Source of the DNA: Symmachiella macrocystis
Lineage (GTDB): Bacteria; Planctomycetota; Planctomycetia; Planctomycetales; Planctomycetaceae
Assembly: GCF_007860075.1 (NCBI RefSeq)
Contig: NZ_SJPP01000005.1
Coordinates: 1 to 64,000, forward strand
Reading direction: 5' to 3'
DNA length: 64,000 bases
Positions 8,338-18,311 of the stretch are shown here, one piece after another (the first letter of the stretch is position 1; each line of letters starts with the position of its first letter). The notes beneath the pieces are model-generated. The model saw only the letters and a list, made by a program, of their open reading frames with translations, was not told the origin of the DNA and did no database searches. Both the position numbers and the translations under genes were made by a program.

Positions 8338-10191
8338 ATGGCTAATCAAGGTGCCAGCAACGACTCGGTGGAGAACCGAGCGGGGGAACCTCAAACTCCT
8401 ATCACGGAGCATGAACCCGATTTGGATTCGGAGACCGTATGTGATGGCCTGAATGTAAAAACAGTTATGGGCGCCAAGACGGAGTTCGACAATAACGAGT
8501 TTCCGACAGTGCCAGAACTGGAGGTCGGGTCCTCGTTGGGAAAATACGAGATCCGCCAGCTCCTTGGTACCGGAGGGATGGGGGCCGTCTATTTGGCGTT
8601 TGATCCGATGATCGAACGTGAGGTAGCCGTGAAGGTTCTTCCGCCTGAGATTGCTTCGCGACCGCAGGCGTTGGATCGCTTTCTCACCGAGGCCAAGGCC
8701 ACCGGAAAACTGAACAATCAGCACGTTGTCGCGATCTATGACATTGGCGTCCAGGACAACTTGAATTACATCGTAATGGAGGTGATCCGTGGGGGGAGCG
8801 TTCTTGATCTGATGGAGCAGTCCGGCTCGTTGCCCTGGGAGGATGCCTGCCGAATCGTGGCGGACGCTGCCGATGGATTAGAAGCCGCTCATGCGGCAGG
8901 ACTTGTGCATCGCGACATCAAACCCGAAAACCTGATGTTGACAGAGGGCCGGGTCGTCAAGGTTGTCGACTTCGGTCTGGCGAAATTGGTGGATGCAGCC
9001 AATCATACACGGACCGCCGTGACCAAAGCTGGCCAGGTAATGGGCACGCCACAATTCATGAGCCCCGAGCAATTCAGCGGCGCCAACATCGATCACCGCA
9101 GCGACATTTACAGTCTTGGCGGGACTTTATTTCAACTCCTGACGGGCCAGTTTCCGTTCGACAACTGTCCGACAATTGTGCAATTGATGTACGCCCATTT
9201 GGAACAACCGGTTCCGGATCCCAACGAGTTGAACGGTAATTTGCCTGCTGGATGCCGAGACGTGATCGCGCGGGCGATGGCAAAGGAGCCCCAGGAGCGT
9301 TATCAGGATGCAGCCGAGATGGCGCGCGACCTACGGTCGCTCGATCATCGACAATCTGAGCCGACATCTGGTACCAAACCGGAGAGGATTATTGAAGAAT
9401 GGCGGACACTGGAATCGGTCTGCATCATTGAGCCATCGAAGATACAGGCTCTAATGCTGCGCGATGCTCTGGCAAAGTCAGGAATCTCATCGATCCGTGT
9501 GCACGACCGGGCGGCAGAGGCAACCAGCGATCCCTCGCTGGTTCCCGACGTTGTAGTGACATCCATGCATGTTCCCGATCTGAGCGGTGTCGACATGATT
9601 AAAAAGCTGCGTACCGACCAGCGATTGCAACAGTCGATGTTGGTCCTCAATTCAAGCGATTCGACAGTCGATGAATTGATCGACGCCGGAAAAACCGGTG
9701 CGCTGGCGCTCGTCTCAAAGAAAACTAAGCCGGACGACATCTTACGGGCAGTACATGCTTGCACGTTCCTGAACGCGCCGAAAATGTCATTTGACGTTCC
9801 AATCGATCCACTTTCCCTGCGCGTGTTGATTGTCGGTGACGGAGACCAGATTCCGTATTCAATGGCCGAGTTGATTCGTAGTGTCGGTTTGCTCGACGTT
9901 GAAATCACAACACTGGTGGATCTCGGGACAGAGAAGGGACCGGTTGGCAAGTTTGACTTAGCAATTCTACTACGCACCGCTGGCGACGCGACTGGCGATA
10001 CCAAGCTCTACGCCGGCCGGTTGCTGCGAGTGTCTGAAGCCAAGACAATCGAAGTGAAAGCGACTGCGGCGGTGCAGGTTGATGGCCATCAGATGACTCT
10101 CCGAGCGTTGTCATGTAGGAGTTTCACGGCAGTAACTCGCTGTCTGCTCGATGATATCCGGCTGACACGCATTCTCCAGATCACGTTGTGA
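8338..10191 (+). CDS. PknB-like Ser/Thr protein kinase with C-terminal pseudo-receiver region
   Basis: A 617-residue soluble kinase. Residues 1-65 are a polar leader. The kinase domain, about 70-350, has the glycine loop GTGGMGAVY (77-85), Lys99, the catalytic HRDIKPEN (191-198), the DFG motif (211-213) and a PEQ activation-segment end. About 362-475 resembles a CheY-like receiver (SVCIIEPSKIQ... VPDVVVTSMHVPDLSGVDMI), but the phospho-accepting Asp is Ser; the conserved Lys side (LVSKKT) is kept. A second Rossmann-like half follows (LRVLIVGDGDQ). No membrane segment is present. It lies about 230 bases upstream of cheW on the same strand, which suggests it modulates the chemotaxis system. An RBS-like GGAG precedes the ATG. 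Confidence 0.85.
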   Translation: MANQGASNDSVENRAGEPQTPITEHEPDLDSETVCDGLNVKTVMGAKTEFDNNEFPTVPELEVGSSLGKYEIRQLLGTGGMGAVYLAFDPMIEREVAVKVLPPEIASRPQALDRFLTEAKATGKLNNQHVVAIYDIGVQDNLNYIVMEVIRGGSVLDLMEQSGSLPWEDACRIVADAADGLEAAHAAGLVHRDIKPENLMLTEGRVVKVVDFGLAKLVDAANHTRTAVTKAGQVMGTPQFMSPEQFSGANIDHRSDIYSLGGTLFQLLTGQFPFDNCPTIVQLMYAHLEQPVPDPNELNGNLPAGCRDVIARAMAKEPQERYQDAAEMARDLRSLDHRQSEPTSGTKPERIIEEWRTLESVCIIEPSKIQALMLRDALAKSGISSIRVHDRAAEATSDPSLVPDVVVTSMHVPDLSGVDMIKKLRTDQRLQQSMLVLNSSDSTVDELIDAGKTGALALVSKKTKPDDILRAVHACTFLNAPKMSFDVPIDPLSLRVLIVGDGDQIPYSMAELIRSVGLLDVEITTLVDLGTEKGPVGKFDLAILLRTAGDATGDTKLYAGRLLRVSEAKTIEVKATAAVQVDGHQMTLRALSCRSFTAVTRCLLDDIRLTRILQITL

Positions 10192-10424
10192 TCGTCTTTC
10201 TACCAAAGCGAGGCCTTAGGCAGCGTGCCCTCTTTCAAGGTAGAACTTCCGCTGCCAGTTTTGCGAGTCGTAACGGATATATAATATGTGTGTGTGCGGT
10301 TGATTCGCTCCTTGGCTAATAGAATGATGCATATTGCTTTTGGGTACCTCAGCACTCATAATAAGGCATGCCCCAGGTTACCCACATTGACCAAACCGTT
10401 AGCTAAATTCAGCGAGCCATAACC

Positions 10425-10952
10425 GTGCAGGAACCAAGCAACTCGGCACTCAGCGAATCTATGGTCCGGAACAATAACACGGCTCAGTTCGTGGGCTTTC
10501 GATTGGAAGACCAGGAGTACGCATTCCGGATCGAGCAGATCCAGGAGATTGTTATTCTCCCGCAAATCACGCATACGCCCCAGGTTCCCGCCTACGTAGA
10601 GGGCGTCAGTAACCTCCGTGGAACGATCATTCCGATCATCAATCTGCGGTGTCTGTTTGGTCTCGAATCGCGACCGGCGGATCGTGAGAGTCGCACGATC
10701 GTGGTTAATGTCGGCGAACGAACGATGGGATGCACGGTGGATGCCGTCACACAGGTCATCCGCATCCCCGCCGAGAGCATACAGCCTGCACCAGACATGA
10801 TTACCGCCGACCAGACAGGTTATATCACCGGCTTCGCCAAGCTCGATGACCGAATCCTCGTGATTCTGAACATCAATGAATTATTGGAGCCAGACAAGCT
10901 CGATCAGGTTCAACGAGCGGCGATTCACGATACCGCGACATCTGAAATGTAA
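10425..10952 (+). CDS. cheW: Chemotaxis coupling protein CheW
   Basis: A 175-residue CheW, the adaptor that links receptors to the CheA kinase. The family body runs from about residue 20 ([20 protein letters not shown]) to 165, with the typical [20 protein letters not shown] and [15 protein letters not shown] segments. I use the GTG at 10425; an ATG at 10462 would remove only the leader and is an equally good start. It is the first gene of an eight-gene chemotaxis operon on the plus strand. Confidence 0.9.
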   Translation: MQEPSNSALSESMVRNNNTAQFVGFRLEDQEYAFRIEQIQEIVILPQITHTPQVPAYVEGVSNLRGTIIPIINLRCLFGLESRPADRESRTIVVNVGERTMGCTVDAVTQVIRIPAESIQPAPDMITADQTGYITGFAKLDDRILVILNINELLEPDKLDQVQRAAIHDTATSEM

Positions 10953-10978
10953 TTCTCAGTATTCTAACGCAACTAGAG

Positions 10979-12253
10979 ATGACATCCATGGCCAAATCCA
11001 CTCCCACACGTCGCTCTCGCAGAGCGTCTCAGAGCCAGCGAACGAAAACCGGCAGCAGTACGTCCAGTGTCATTGATGAGAAACTGGCTTCTGTCGAGAA
11101 TGCTGGGCTAATGGATGCCATCAATAAGTCTCAAGCAGTAATTGAGTTTGAGATGGACGGCACGATCATTGCAGCCAACGAGAACTTCTTAGACGCGATG
11201 GGCTACACTCTGGACGAGGTTCGGGGCAAACATCACAGCATGTTTGTCGACGAAGACACCCGATTGAGTACCGCGTACAAGGAGTTCTGGGCTCAATTGA
11301 ATCGAGGAGAGTACATGGCGGGTGAGTACCGCCGTGTGGGAAAGAATGGCCAAAACGTCTGGATCCAAGGTTCGTACAACCCAATTCTTGACCTTGATGG
11401 CAAGCCGATCAAAGTTGTCAAGTTTGCGACGAACGTGACTGAGCGAGTGCAATTGGAAAAAAACGCAATCGAACAAAAAAAGAAGACACAGGAATTAATC
11501 GAACTCGTCGTCGAAAGTGCCGATCAGTTTGCCGAAGGCTCGAAGGCGATTGCTTCCAGCAGTGCGACTCTCAGCGACGGCGCGCAGACACAGGCTGCTA
11601 CGGTCGAAGAGATGACCGCATCTATCGACGAACTGACCGGCTCCATCCAAGTGATTTCAAAGAGTGCGGTTGGCTCCAAAGAGCAGGCTGACGAGACCGC
11701 GACAATGGCTAAGGATGGCGGAAATTCTGTCAATGAGGCAATCAACGCGATGCGCCTGATCGAGAAGTCGAGCGAGCAGATTAATGACATCATTCAAGTG
11801 ATCAGCGAGATCGCTAGCCAGACGAACCTGTTGGCTCTCAATGCAGCCATCGAAGCCGCTCGAGCTGGCGAGCACGGCTTGGGATTCGCGGTGGTAGCCG
11901 ACGAAGTGCGCAAACTTGCCGAACGCTCCAGTGAGGCCGCCAAGGAGATTACGCAGTTGATTAAGGAATCGTCTCGCCGAGTTGCCGAAGGGGCGCAATT
12001 GTCAGAGAACGTGGGCGACTCCCTCAAAGCGATCGTTGCCGCCGCTGACAAGACGGCGGCGGGAATCACCCATATCGCCGAGCAGACCGAAACCCAATCG
12101 ATTAGCGCGAGCGAAACCCATTCCGCAATTAAGTCCGTTTCTGACACGACAGAATCGAACGCGGCCAGCGCTGAGGAACTGGCTGCGAGTGCAGAACAAC
12201 TTGGTGCTCAAGCTGCCAATCTACAGCAACTCGTGTCGCAATTCAACATGTAA
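10979..12253 (+). CDS. Soluble methyl-accepting chemotaxis protein with PAS sensor domain
   Basis: A 424-residue chemoreceptor without membrane segments. After a basic, Ser/Thr-rich leader (1-35), a PAS domain spans about 45-155 ([34 protein letters not shown]). The rest is the coiled-coil signalling domain, with the highly conserved hairpin tip region ending in [20 protein letters not shown] and then [20 protein letters not shown]. The receptor thus probably senses a cytoplasmic signal such as redox or a small ligand through PAS and feeds CheW/CheA. Methylatable Glu/Gln pairs are likely in the helices; CheR, CheB and CheD to act on them are in the same operon. A second ATG three codons in is an alternative start. 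Confidence 0.92.
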   Translation: MTSMAKSTPTRRSRRASQSQRTKTGSSTSSVIDEKLASVENAGLMDAINKSQAVIEFEMDGTIIAANENFLDAMGYTLDEVRGKHHSMFVDEDTRLSTAYKEFWAQLNRGEYMAGEYRRVGKNGQNVWIQGSYNPILDLDGKPIKVVKFATNVTERVQLEKNAIEQKKKTQELIELVVESADQFAEGSKAIASSSATLSDGAQTQAATVEEMTASIDELTGSIQVISKSAVGSKEQADETATMAKDGGNSVNEAINAMRLIEKSSEQINDIIQVISEIASQTNLLALNAAIEAARAGEHGLGFAVVADEVRKLAERSSEAAKEITQLIKESSRRVAEGAQLSENVGDSLKAIVAAADKTAAGITHIAEQTETQSISASETHSAIKSVSDTTESNAASAEELAASAEQLGAQAANLQQLVSQFNM

Positions 12254-12265
12254 GGAGGCAAGCCA

Positions 12266-13096
12266 GTGGATCCCGTTGAACTCAATGAGGACGAGTTCAC
12301 TCGATGTCAGGAATTCATTTATCGAATGAGTGGAATCCGTGTTCCGAAGACGAAGCGGTCACTCCTCAGCAGCCGCATTCGCCGACGGGTGAAAGCGGGT
12401 GGGTTTGATGGATATCAATCATATTTGCAACATCTGACATCCCATCAAGGAAAAAAAGAGGTTGCGTGTTTTCTGGATGTTGTCACAACCAACGAAACAT
12501 TCTTCTTTCGGACGGATAAGCACTTTGACTGGTTTCGCTCACAGTTCATCCCGCAGGTTGTCCGAGAGGCACAGGTAGGAATGCGATCCAAATCATTGCG
12601 TATTTGGTCAGCGGCGTGCAGTACGGGCGAGGAACCGTACTCGCTGGCAGTTTGTCTGGCCGAAAACCAACTCCGCCTGAGGAATTGGACCCTCAAGATT
12701 GTCGGCACCGACATCAATGCCGAAGTCATTCAGAAAGCCGAACGTGGCGCCTACGACGAACGCGCGGTCAAAGGAGTCGACGACAAACGCCGAAAGCGGT
12801 ACTTTACGAAACAGGCAGGAGATTCCCAGTGGTACGTACGGCCTGCCTTAAAAGACATGGTTGAATTTCGACGACACAATTTGATCGAGCCAATGGAAGT
12901 AAAGCCTTTTGACTGTATCTTCATCCGCAATGTCCTAATCTATTTCGACCGCGAATCCAAGAAGAAAGTGATCGGCAATTTGATTAGCCGCATGGTCGAC
13001 AACGCCTGGCTCGTGGTCGGTCCCTCAGAAGGAATCTATGACATGCTTGGAGACCTGAAGAAGCACTCAACATTCCTCTACCAGAAGGTTAAATAA
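12266..13096 (+). CDS. cheR: Chemotaxis protein methyltransferase CheR
   Basis: A 276-residue SAM-dependent methyltransferase that methylates glutamates of chemoreceptors. The N-terminal helical domain is about 1-75, and the SAM-binding domain follows, with RIWSAACSTGEEPYSLA and later FDCIFIRNVLIYFDRESKKK. The GTG start is preceded by a strong AAGGAGGC, 12 bases after the receptor gene. Length is normal for the family. Confidence 0.92.
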   Translation: MDPVELNEDEFTRCQEFIYRMSGIRVPKTKRSLLSSRIRRRVKAGGFDGYQSYLQHLTSHQGKKEVACFLDVVTTNETFFFRTDKHFDWFRSQFIPQVVREAQVGMRSKSLRIWSAACSTGEEPYSLAVCLAENQLRLRNWTLKIVGTDINAEVIQKAERGAYDERAVKGVDDKRRKRYFTKQAGDSQWYVRPALKDMVEFRRHNLIEPMEVKPFDCIFIRNVLIYFDRESKKKVIGNLISRMVDNAWLVVGPSEGIYDMLGDLKKHSTFLYQKVK

Positions 13097-13138
13097 GCCC
13101 ATTGAGTTGCATATACCAATTGTGCGACTCAACGGGCT
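13096..13138. terminator. Long hairpin between cheR and cheA
   Basis: AGCCCATTGAGTTGCA (from 13096) pairs with TGCGACTCAACGGGCT (to 13138) with one A-C mismatch and one wobble. There is no T-run, so it is more likely an mRNA-processing or partial-attenuation structure than a full terminator. It would separate cheW-mcp-cheR from the cheA part of the operon. Confidence 0.5.
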
Positions 13139-13169
13139 GTATACGGCAGCAAGGCATTAGGGCAATCTC

Positions 13170-15656
13170 GTGGAAGACGATCCTCAACAACCCGATCCCA
13201 GCGAACCGTCGTCATCAGACGAGATGACGGATTATCTCCAGATCTACCTCGACGAGTGCGATGAGGAATTGGAAGCGTTCGTCGAGTCGCTGCTAACGCT
13301 GGAAGATGATCCACACAATATCGAGGCACTCAACGAAGCATTCCGCCTATTGCATACGCTCAAGGGTTCGTCGGGAATGATGGGCTTCGAGGGCGTGAGC
13401 GAATTGACCCACGAATTTGAAAATCGCTTTGAAACTTTTCGCACAGGCGATCGAATACTCGACAAGGCGACCATGGACCTCTTGCTGGAGTGCGTAGATT
13501 TTCTCCGGGCATTCAATGACGGTCTCCGCCGCGGTGAACAGCCCCCAGGGGATGGCAGTCACCTAATTGCACGACTGGCAGAACTCGATCAAAAGTCCGC
13601 CAACCCCAGTGCTGCGAATGACTTCTCTGTCGATGTGCCTGATGACCTGCCAGACCGATCTGCCAAGACATTGGCATTACAGGGTGCATATCGCGTGCGG
13701 GTCTGCTTCAAACCTGGACTTCAACTTGCCGATCTGAAAGCGCGTTTGATTGTTGCGAGGCTATCACAGATCGGTGAGATTGTGGCCACCGATCCATCCA
13801 TTGACGAGGTCCAGAGTGTAGACGATCTACCACAATTTGCGGTCATCGTCATGTCAAATCACGATCCCAACGAGGTGCGTGAGATTGCCGATGTTGATGG
13901 TGTGGAATCCGTCAAGATTGAGGGGGGGGCAATGCTCGACCCGTCCCTTGGCGACACCCTTACGCATGCAGACCAAGAGCCACCAGAAGCACAGACATCG
14001 ACGGTCTCGGACGGCGACAAATCCGTTGCTCCCAGTCCTGAATCTGGCCTGACGGAAATCAAACACAGCGGTCCGCCGCCAAGAAAAGAGCGTGAGCCAG
14101 CCCATGCTATCCCCGAAAATGACACCGCTAGGGAAATCATATCCGATTCATCGCCGCCTAAAACGGTAATGTCTTCCGGCGATGAAACGAAACCCAGTCT
14201 CACAGGTGAAGCAAGTCGCCCAAAGGTCGCAGAGACAGTTCGGGTCGACATCAACCGACTGGACCGGCTGATGAATCTCACCGGCGAACTCGTTGTCACA
14301 CGTGCACGTTTCACGCAGATTGCTAGTAATATGACATCCCTGTTTCGCAACAGGAGTGCCTCGAACCGAGCAAAGGATCTCAACGAACGCCTCAGGCTTC
14401 GGCTCCAGAAAATTCAAGAGTTGAGCGATTCGATGGGTACCGAAGCTAATGGCTGGGGGCACGTCCTCAAGGATCTGGAAGACGATCTGACCGAACTCGA
14501 AGAACAATCCACAATCTGGGAGCAGGGAAGGAGGCACTTCACACAGATTGCTGAATCTGTCGATCAGCTCAACCGGGTCTCCAACAACCTACAGCACAGT
14601 GTGTTGGAGACGCGCATGGTCCAGGTCGCCCCATTATTTAACCGATTTCGCCGGGTCATTCGGGATCTGTCAGTGGAACGCAACAAACACGTGCAGTTGG
14701 CCATTCTTGGTGAGAAGACCGAACTCGATAAACGCATGATTGATGAGCTCGGTGATCCGCTAATCCATCTGGTACGTAATTCGATCGACCATGGGCTGGA
14801 ATCGGCAGACGAGCGTGCTCGACTGGGGAAACCAGAAGCAGGCACGATCTCTCTCGAAGCATCCCACAGCGGCAATAATGTTTTCATTCGTGTGCGCGAC
14901 GACGGTGCCGGCATCAATGTCGAACGCATCCGCGAGAGATTGCTAGAACGAGGCCTTGTCTCAGAGGCTGGGTTGCGGGAACTTAGCGAACAGCAAGTGA
15001 TCGAATTCATCTGGCATCCTGGGTTCACCACAGCAGAGAAGGTCACTGACATTTCCGGTCGCGGAGTCGGCATGGACGTTGTTCGCAATCGCATATTTGA
15101 CTTAAATGGCACGATCGAAATCGATTCCAAGCCTGGACAGGGCGCAACCTTCACCATTCGACTACCATTGACACTCGCCATCATTCGCAGCTTGCTCGTC
15201 CGCTTCGGTGACGGTGTGTTTTCCCTCCCCATCGATGATGTTCGTGAAATAGTCTCTGTGCCCCGCCATGAGGTCTACTCTGTCCACAATCACCGTACAA
15301 TCGACGTACGCGGGAAATTCATTCCGGTGGCCGGGATGAATGAGATATTTGAATGGAACACATTCCATAAAATGGCCTCGACTGCAGCCGGTGAAAGGAC
15401 AACACCCACGGCCGTCAACATTGTCGTTTTGCAAAGCGGAGATCAGACAATTGGGCTGTGCGTGGACGAACTACTCGGGGGAGCTGATATAGTGATCAAG
15501 TCGCTGACCGACAATTTCACCAGCATCCAAGGCCTGTCTGGTGCTAGTGTGATGGGCGATGGCACCGTTTGCCTGATGCTCGATGTCAATGCCGTGGCCG
15601 AGTTGGCATCAGAACGTGCGCGACTGCCGGTGTCTCAAGGGACAATGGCCGAGTGA
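13170..15656 (+). CDS. cheA: Chemotaxis histidine kinase CheA
   Basis: An 828-residue kinase that passes phosphate to CheY and CheB. Domain order: P1 Hpt domain about 20-125 with the phosphorylated His62 in LLHTLKGSSGMMGF; a P2-like response-regulator-docking domain about 165-255; a long charged linker; P3 dimerisation about 350-500 (RVDINRLDRLMNLTGELVVT), longer than usual because of an inserted coiled coil; P4 HATPase about 515-690 with the N box HLVRNSIDHGLE and the G box DISGRGVGMDVV; and the P5 CheW-like domain to 820. The start is the GTG at 13170. All catalytic boxes are intact. Confidence 0.95.
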   Translation: MEDDPQQPDPSEPSSSDEMTDYLQIYLDECDEELEAFVESLLTLEDDPHNIEALNEAFRLLHTLKGSSGMMGFEGVSELTHEFENRFETFRTGDRILDKATMDLLLECVDFLRAFNDGLRRGEQPPGDGSHLIARLAELDQKSANPSAANDFSVDVPDDLPDRSAKTLALQGAYRVRVCFKPGLQLADLKARLIVARLSQIGEIVATDPSIDEVQSVDDLPQFAVIVMSNHDPNEVREIADVDGVESVKIEGGAMLDPSLGDTLTHADQEPPEAQTSTVSDGDKSVAPSPESGLTEIKHSGPPPRKEREPAHAIPENDTAREIISDSSPPKTVMSSGDETKPSLTGEASRPKVAETVRVDINRLDRLMNLTGELVVTRARFTQIASNMTSLFRNRSASNRAKDLNERLRLRLQKIQELSDSMGTEANGWGHVLKDLEDDLTELEEQSTIWEQGRRHFTQIAESVDQLNRVSNNLQHSVLETRMVQVAPLFNRFRRVIRDLSVERNKHVQLAILGEKTELDKRMIDELGDPLIHLVRNSIDHGLESADERARLGKPEAGTISLEASHSGNNVFIRVRDDGAGINVERIRERLLERGLVSEAGLRELSEQQVIEFIWHPGFTTAEKVTDISGRGVGMDVVRNRIFDLNGTIEIDSKPGQGATFTIRLPLTLAIIRSLLVRFGDGVFSLPIDDVREIVSVPRHEVYSVHNHRTIDVRGKFIPVAGMNEIFEWNTFHKMASTAAGERTTPTAVNIVVLQSGDQTIGLCVDELLGGADIVIKSLTDNFTSIQGLSGASVMGDGTVCLMLDVNAVAELASERARLPVSQGTMAE

Positions 15657-15676
15657 ATCCGGATGGGTGAGTTTTA

Positions 15677-16324
15677 GTGCGAGCAACTTCCAGCATGTAC
15701 GATCCACGATTGACTGAACCACAACTTCGGCGCCTTGAAGCAGCATTTCATGCAGGGGCTGCGGAGGCGTCTGAAGCAATGGCCAAATGGCTGGCAGTAC
15801 CGTCAATGATCTTGATCGAATCACTCGATCAAAAACCTTTGGCCGAGGTCAGTGATCTGCTGGGCGACCCCGAGACAACACTCTGCGTCTGCGCAATGGA
15901 TTTCGATGGATCGCTGAGCGGCCAGCTCGTGTTTGCATTTGAAGACGCTTGCGGACTCTCACTGACTGATCTTCTACTCAATCAGCCAGTGAAAACAGCT
16001 ACCGAATGGGGCGAAATTGAACAGTCCGCAGCACTCGAATCGGCCAATATTATCGGCTGTGCCTACCTGAATTCACTGGCTAGGCAGCTTTCGGTGGAAA
16101 CGCCGACAATAAACGAGTTGATTCCCTCGCCACCCACCTTCCAGCGAGATTTCGCCGAGAGCCTGCTGCAGTCTCTGTTCATGTCACAAGCCGTCGTGTC
16201 TAACACGGTATTCCTTGCCCGAGCTCGGTTCGAGATTCGAGGGCAACCGCTGAACTGGACGCTCCTATTGGTTCCCGACGCAACATCAATGGCGAAGTTA
16301 CAGGAATCCTTGCCTAATGAATGA
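15677..16324 (+). CDS. cheC: CheC-like CheY-P phosphatase
   Basis: A 215-residue CheC-family protein, expected to dephosphorylate CheY-P and to bind CheD. The family's active-site pattern (S/D)-x3-E-x2-N is seen once, in SAALESANIIGCAYLNSLA about residues 117-135. The first of the two usual sites, near residues 20-35, lacks the Asn, so only one half appears active. Followed by cheD with an 8-base overlap, which fits the known CheC-CheD partnership. The start is the GTG at 15677; an ATG at 15695 (M7) is also possible. Confidence 0.8.
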   Translation: MRATSSMYDPRLTEPQLRRLEAAFHAGAAEASEAMAKWLAVPSMILIESLDQKPLAEVSDLLGDPETTLCVCAMDFDGSLSGQLVFAFEDACGLSLTDLLLNQPVKTATEWGEIEQSAALESANIIGCAYLNSLARQLSVETPTINELIPSPPTFQRDFAESLLQSLFMSQAVVSNTVFLARARFEIRGQPLNWTLLLVPDATSMAKLQESLPNE

Positions 16325-16859
16325 GTCACGGATCGAACGTATTCCCCAAACTCGGCGGCGGCACGTCGCCGGTCGAGCTACCAGTGGCGAAGCACCGGAA
16401 GTGGTTACTGTGCGGATGAGCGAGATTGCTGTTGTGACAAAGGGCGAAACCATCCGGACGTTGCTTGGCTCCTGCGTCGGCGTTGCCCTTTACGATCCGC
16501 ACAAAAAAATCGGCGGCCTTGCCCACGTCGTACTACCGGATTCTCGCGGCCAAGAAGGTCTTCCGGGCAAGTTCGTTGACACGGCAATTCCAGAGTTGAT
16601 TCGACTCATTTGCCTAAACAACGGCAGATTGAAGAGCTTAACAGCGAAACTTGCCGGTGGCGCGCGGATGTTCGCTACATCAGCCGACGTCGCGATTGGC
16701 GAGCAAAATCTGGCCGCCATCGAACGGGAACTCGAATCCCGCAACATTCCCATACTGGGACGACATTGCGGCGGGCAACAAGGGAGGCGAATGATGTTCA
16801 CACCCAGCACAAGTCGTGTCCAAATTGAGATTGTTGGGTGCGACGCTGTAGAGATTTGA
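16317..16859 (+). CDS. cheD: Chemoreceptor glutamine deamidase CheD
   Basis: A 180-residue CheD, which deamidates receptor glutamines and partners CheC. The catalytic Cys lies in LLGSCVGVALYD and the His in GGLAHVVLPD, with the KLAGGARMF segment further on. The first ~35 residues are a basic leader not typical of the family. The gene overlaps the end of cheC, so translation is probably coupled. Confidence 0.9.
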   Translation: MNESRIERIPQTRRRHVAGRATSGEAPEVVTVRMSEIAVVTKGETIRTLLGSCVGVALYDPHKKIGGLAHVVLPDSRGQEGLPGKFVDTAIPELIRLICLNNGRLKSLTAKLAGGARMFATSADVAIGEQNLAAIERELESRNIPILGRHCGGQQGRRMMFTPSTSRVQIEIVGCDAVEI

Positions 16860-16872
16860 TGAGGCTGACACA

Positions 16873-17244
16873 ATGCCGAACCGATTGATGATTGTTGATG
16901 ACGCACTGATCATGCGCATGAAGATTAAGGAGATCGCCGCACTGGCGGGCTGGACCATCGTCGCCGAAGCCGACAACGGCGAAGACGCCGTTGTAAAGTA
17001 CAATGAACACCAGCCGGACCTGATGACCCTTGACATGGTTATGCCGAAAATGGACGGTTTAGCCGCGCTCAAGGCAATTCGTGAACAACATCCCTCAGCT
17101 CGAATCGTTATGGTCAGCGCGGTCAATCAAAAGGCAAAACTCCAGGAGTGCATCGTCAGTGGAGCCTTAGATTTCATCGTGAAGCCGTTCGATCCAGAAC
17201 ATCTGAAAGGCTTCTTTGTAAAGTACAAATGTAAGGATGAATAG
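16873..17244 (+). CDS. cheY: Chemotaxis response regulator CheY
   Basis: A 123-residue single receiver domain. Acidic pocket Asp9/Asp10 (LMIVDDALIMR), phospho-acceptor Asp54 (LMTLDMVMPKMDG), the Ser in MVSAVN, and the Lys in FIVKPF are all present. No output domain, so it should act by binding the flagellar switch or another target. The gene lies 13 bases after cheD and overlaps cheB by 8 bases. Confidence 0.92.
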   Translation: MPNRLMIVDDALIMRMKIKEIAALAGWTIVAEADNGEDAVVKYNEHQPDLMTLDMVMPKMDGLAALKAIREQHPSARIVMVSAVNQKAKLQECIVSGALDFIVKPFDPEHLKGFFVKYKCKDE

Positions 17245-18301
17245 AGTGGGTAAGAAGCGTCTACGGGTCGTCGTCGTCGATGATTCCACCCTGTCCCGGG
17301 TATTGATCCGCGATGCGCTGCGCGAAATCGACACAGTCTCGATCGTTGGCAGCGCCGAGAACGGTATCCTGGCGCTTAAAAAAATTGGTGAGTTGGATCC
17401 CGACGTTGTAACACTTGACGTCGAGATGCCAGGGATGGACGGCATTCAGGTATTGCGTGAAATGAAAATCCGCGGTGACCGTGCTCGAACGATCATGGTC
17501 AGCCGCCACACCGCTGCCGGCGCTCAAGTGACAACCGATGCGCTGATGGAAGGTGCATTCGATTTCATCCTGAAGCCATCCGGCGGAAATGTCGAGGCGA
17601 ACAAACGAGAACTAACAGATGCCCTCGATGGCATTCTCGAGGCCGTTTATGAATCCTACTACGGATCAATCGATGTTGCATCAGTTGAGGATTCAGCCCA
17701 ACAAGACGAATTTGTTGGCGAGACGTCTCGTTGTGAACTTGTTCTGATTGGCACCTCGACCGGAGGACCAGATGCGCTCAGACGACTCCTGCCTTCCTTG
17801 CCAGCAGGCTTTCGCGCACCGATTCTGGTTGTCCAGCATATGCCGCCAAACTACACTGCCAGCCTAGCCAACCGGCTCGACGAACTCTGCCCACTGAATG
17901 TTGTGGAAGCCCAGGATGATACACCAATTTTACCGGGATCGATCCTCATCGCCCCAGGCGGACGACACATGGGAATAGCGGGCAGTAAAGGCGGACTCGT
18001 CACGCGACTTAGCAACGATCCCCCAGAACACAGTTGTCGCCCCGCAGTGGACTATCTATTCCGTTCAGCATTCCAAACGGTGCCGCAAAAGAAAATGCTC
18101 GGCGTCATCCTGACTGGAATGGGCAATGACGGCACCGAAGGTTGCGCCCTACTCAAAGATTGCGGCGCTCGTATTCTAGCACAAGATGCACGTGAGTGTG
18201 TCGTCTACGGCATGCCGAAATCGGTCATCAAAAATGGTCTGGCTGATCGCATCATCCCCTTGAATCAAATGGCGGCTGCAATTTGCCGCGAGGCGAAGTG
18301 A
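17237..18301 (+). CDS. cheB: Chemotaxis methylesterase CheB
   Basis: A 354-residue receptor methylesterase/deamidase. The N-terminal receiver (8-125) has Asp61 in TLDVEMPGMDG. After a linker, the catalytic domain (about 165-350) holds the triad Ser174 (IGTSTGGPDA), His201 (VQHMPPN) and Asp298 (LTGMGNDGT). It closes the chemotaxis operon; IS sequence begins just after its stop codon. Confidence 0.95.
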   Translation: MNRVGKKRLRVVVVDDSTLSRVLIRDALREIDTVSIVGSAENGILALKKIGELDPDVVTLDVEMPGMDGIQVLREMKIRGDRARTIMVSRHTAAGAQVTTDALMEGAFDFILKPSGGNVEANKRELTDALDGILEAVYESYYGSIDVASVEDSAQQDEFVGETSRCELVLIGTSTGGPDALRRLLPSLPAGFRAPILVVQHMPPNYTASLANRLDELCPLNVVEAQDDTPILPGSILIAPGGRHMGIAGSKGGLVTRLSNDPPEHSCRPAVDYLFRSAFQTVPQKKMLGVILTGMGNDGTEGCALLKDCGARILAQDARECVVYGMPKSVIKNGLADRIIPLNQMAAAICREAK

Positions 18302-18311
18302 ACACAGTAGA

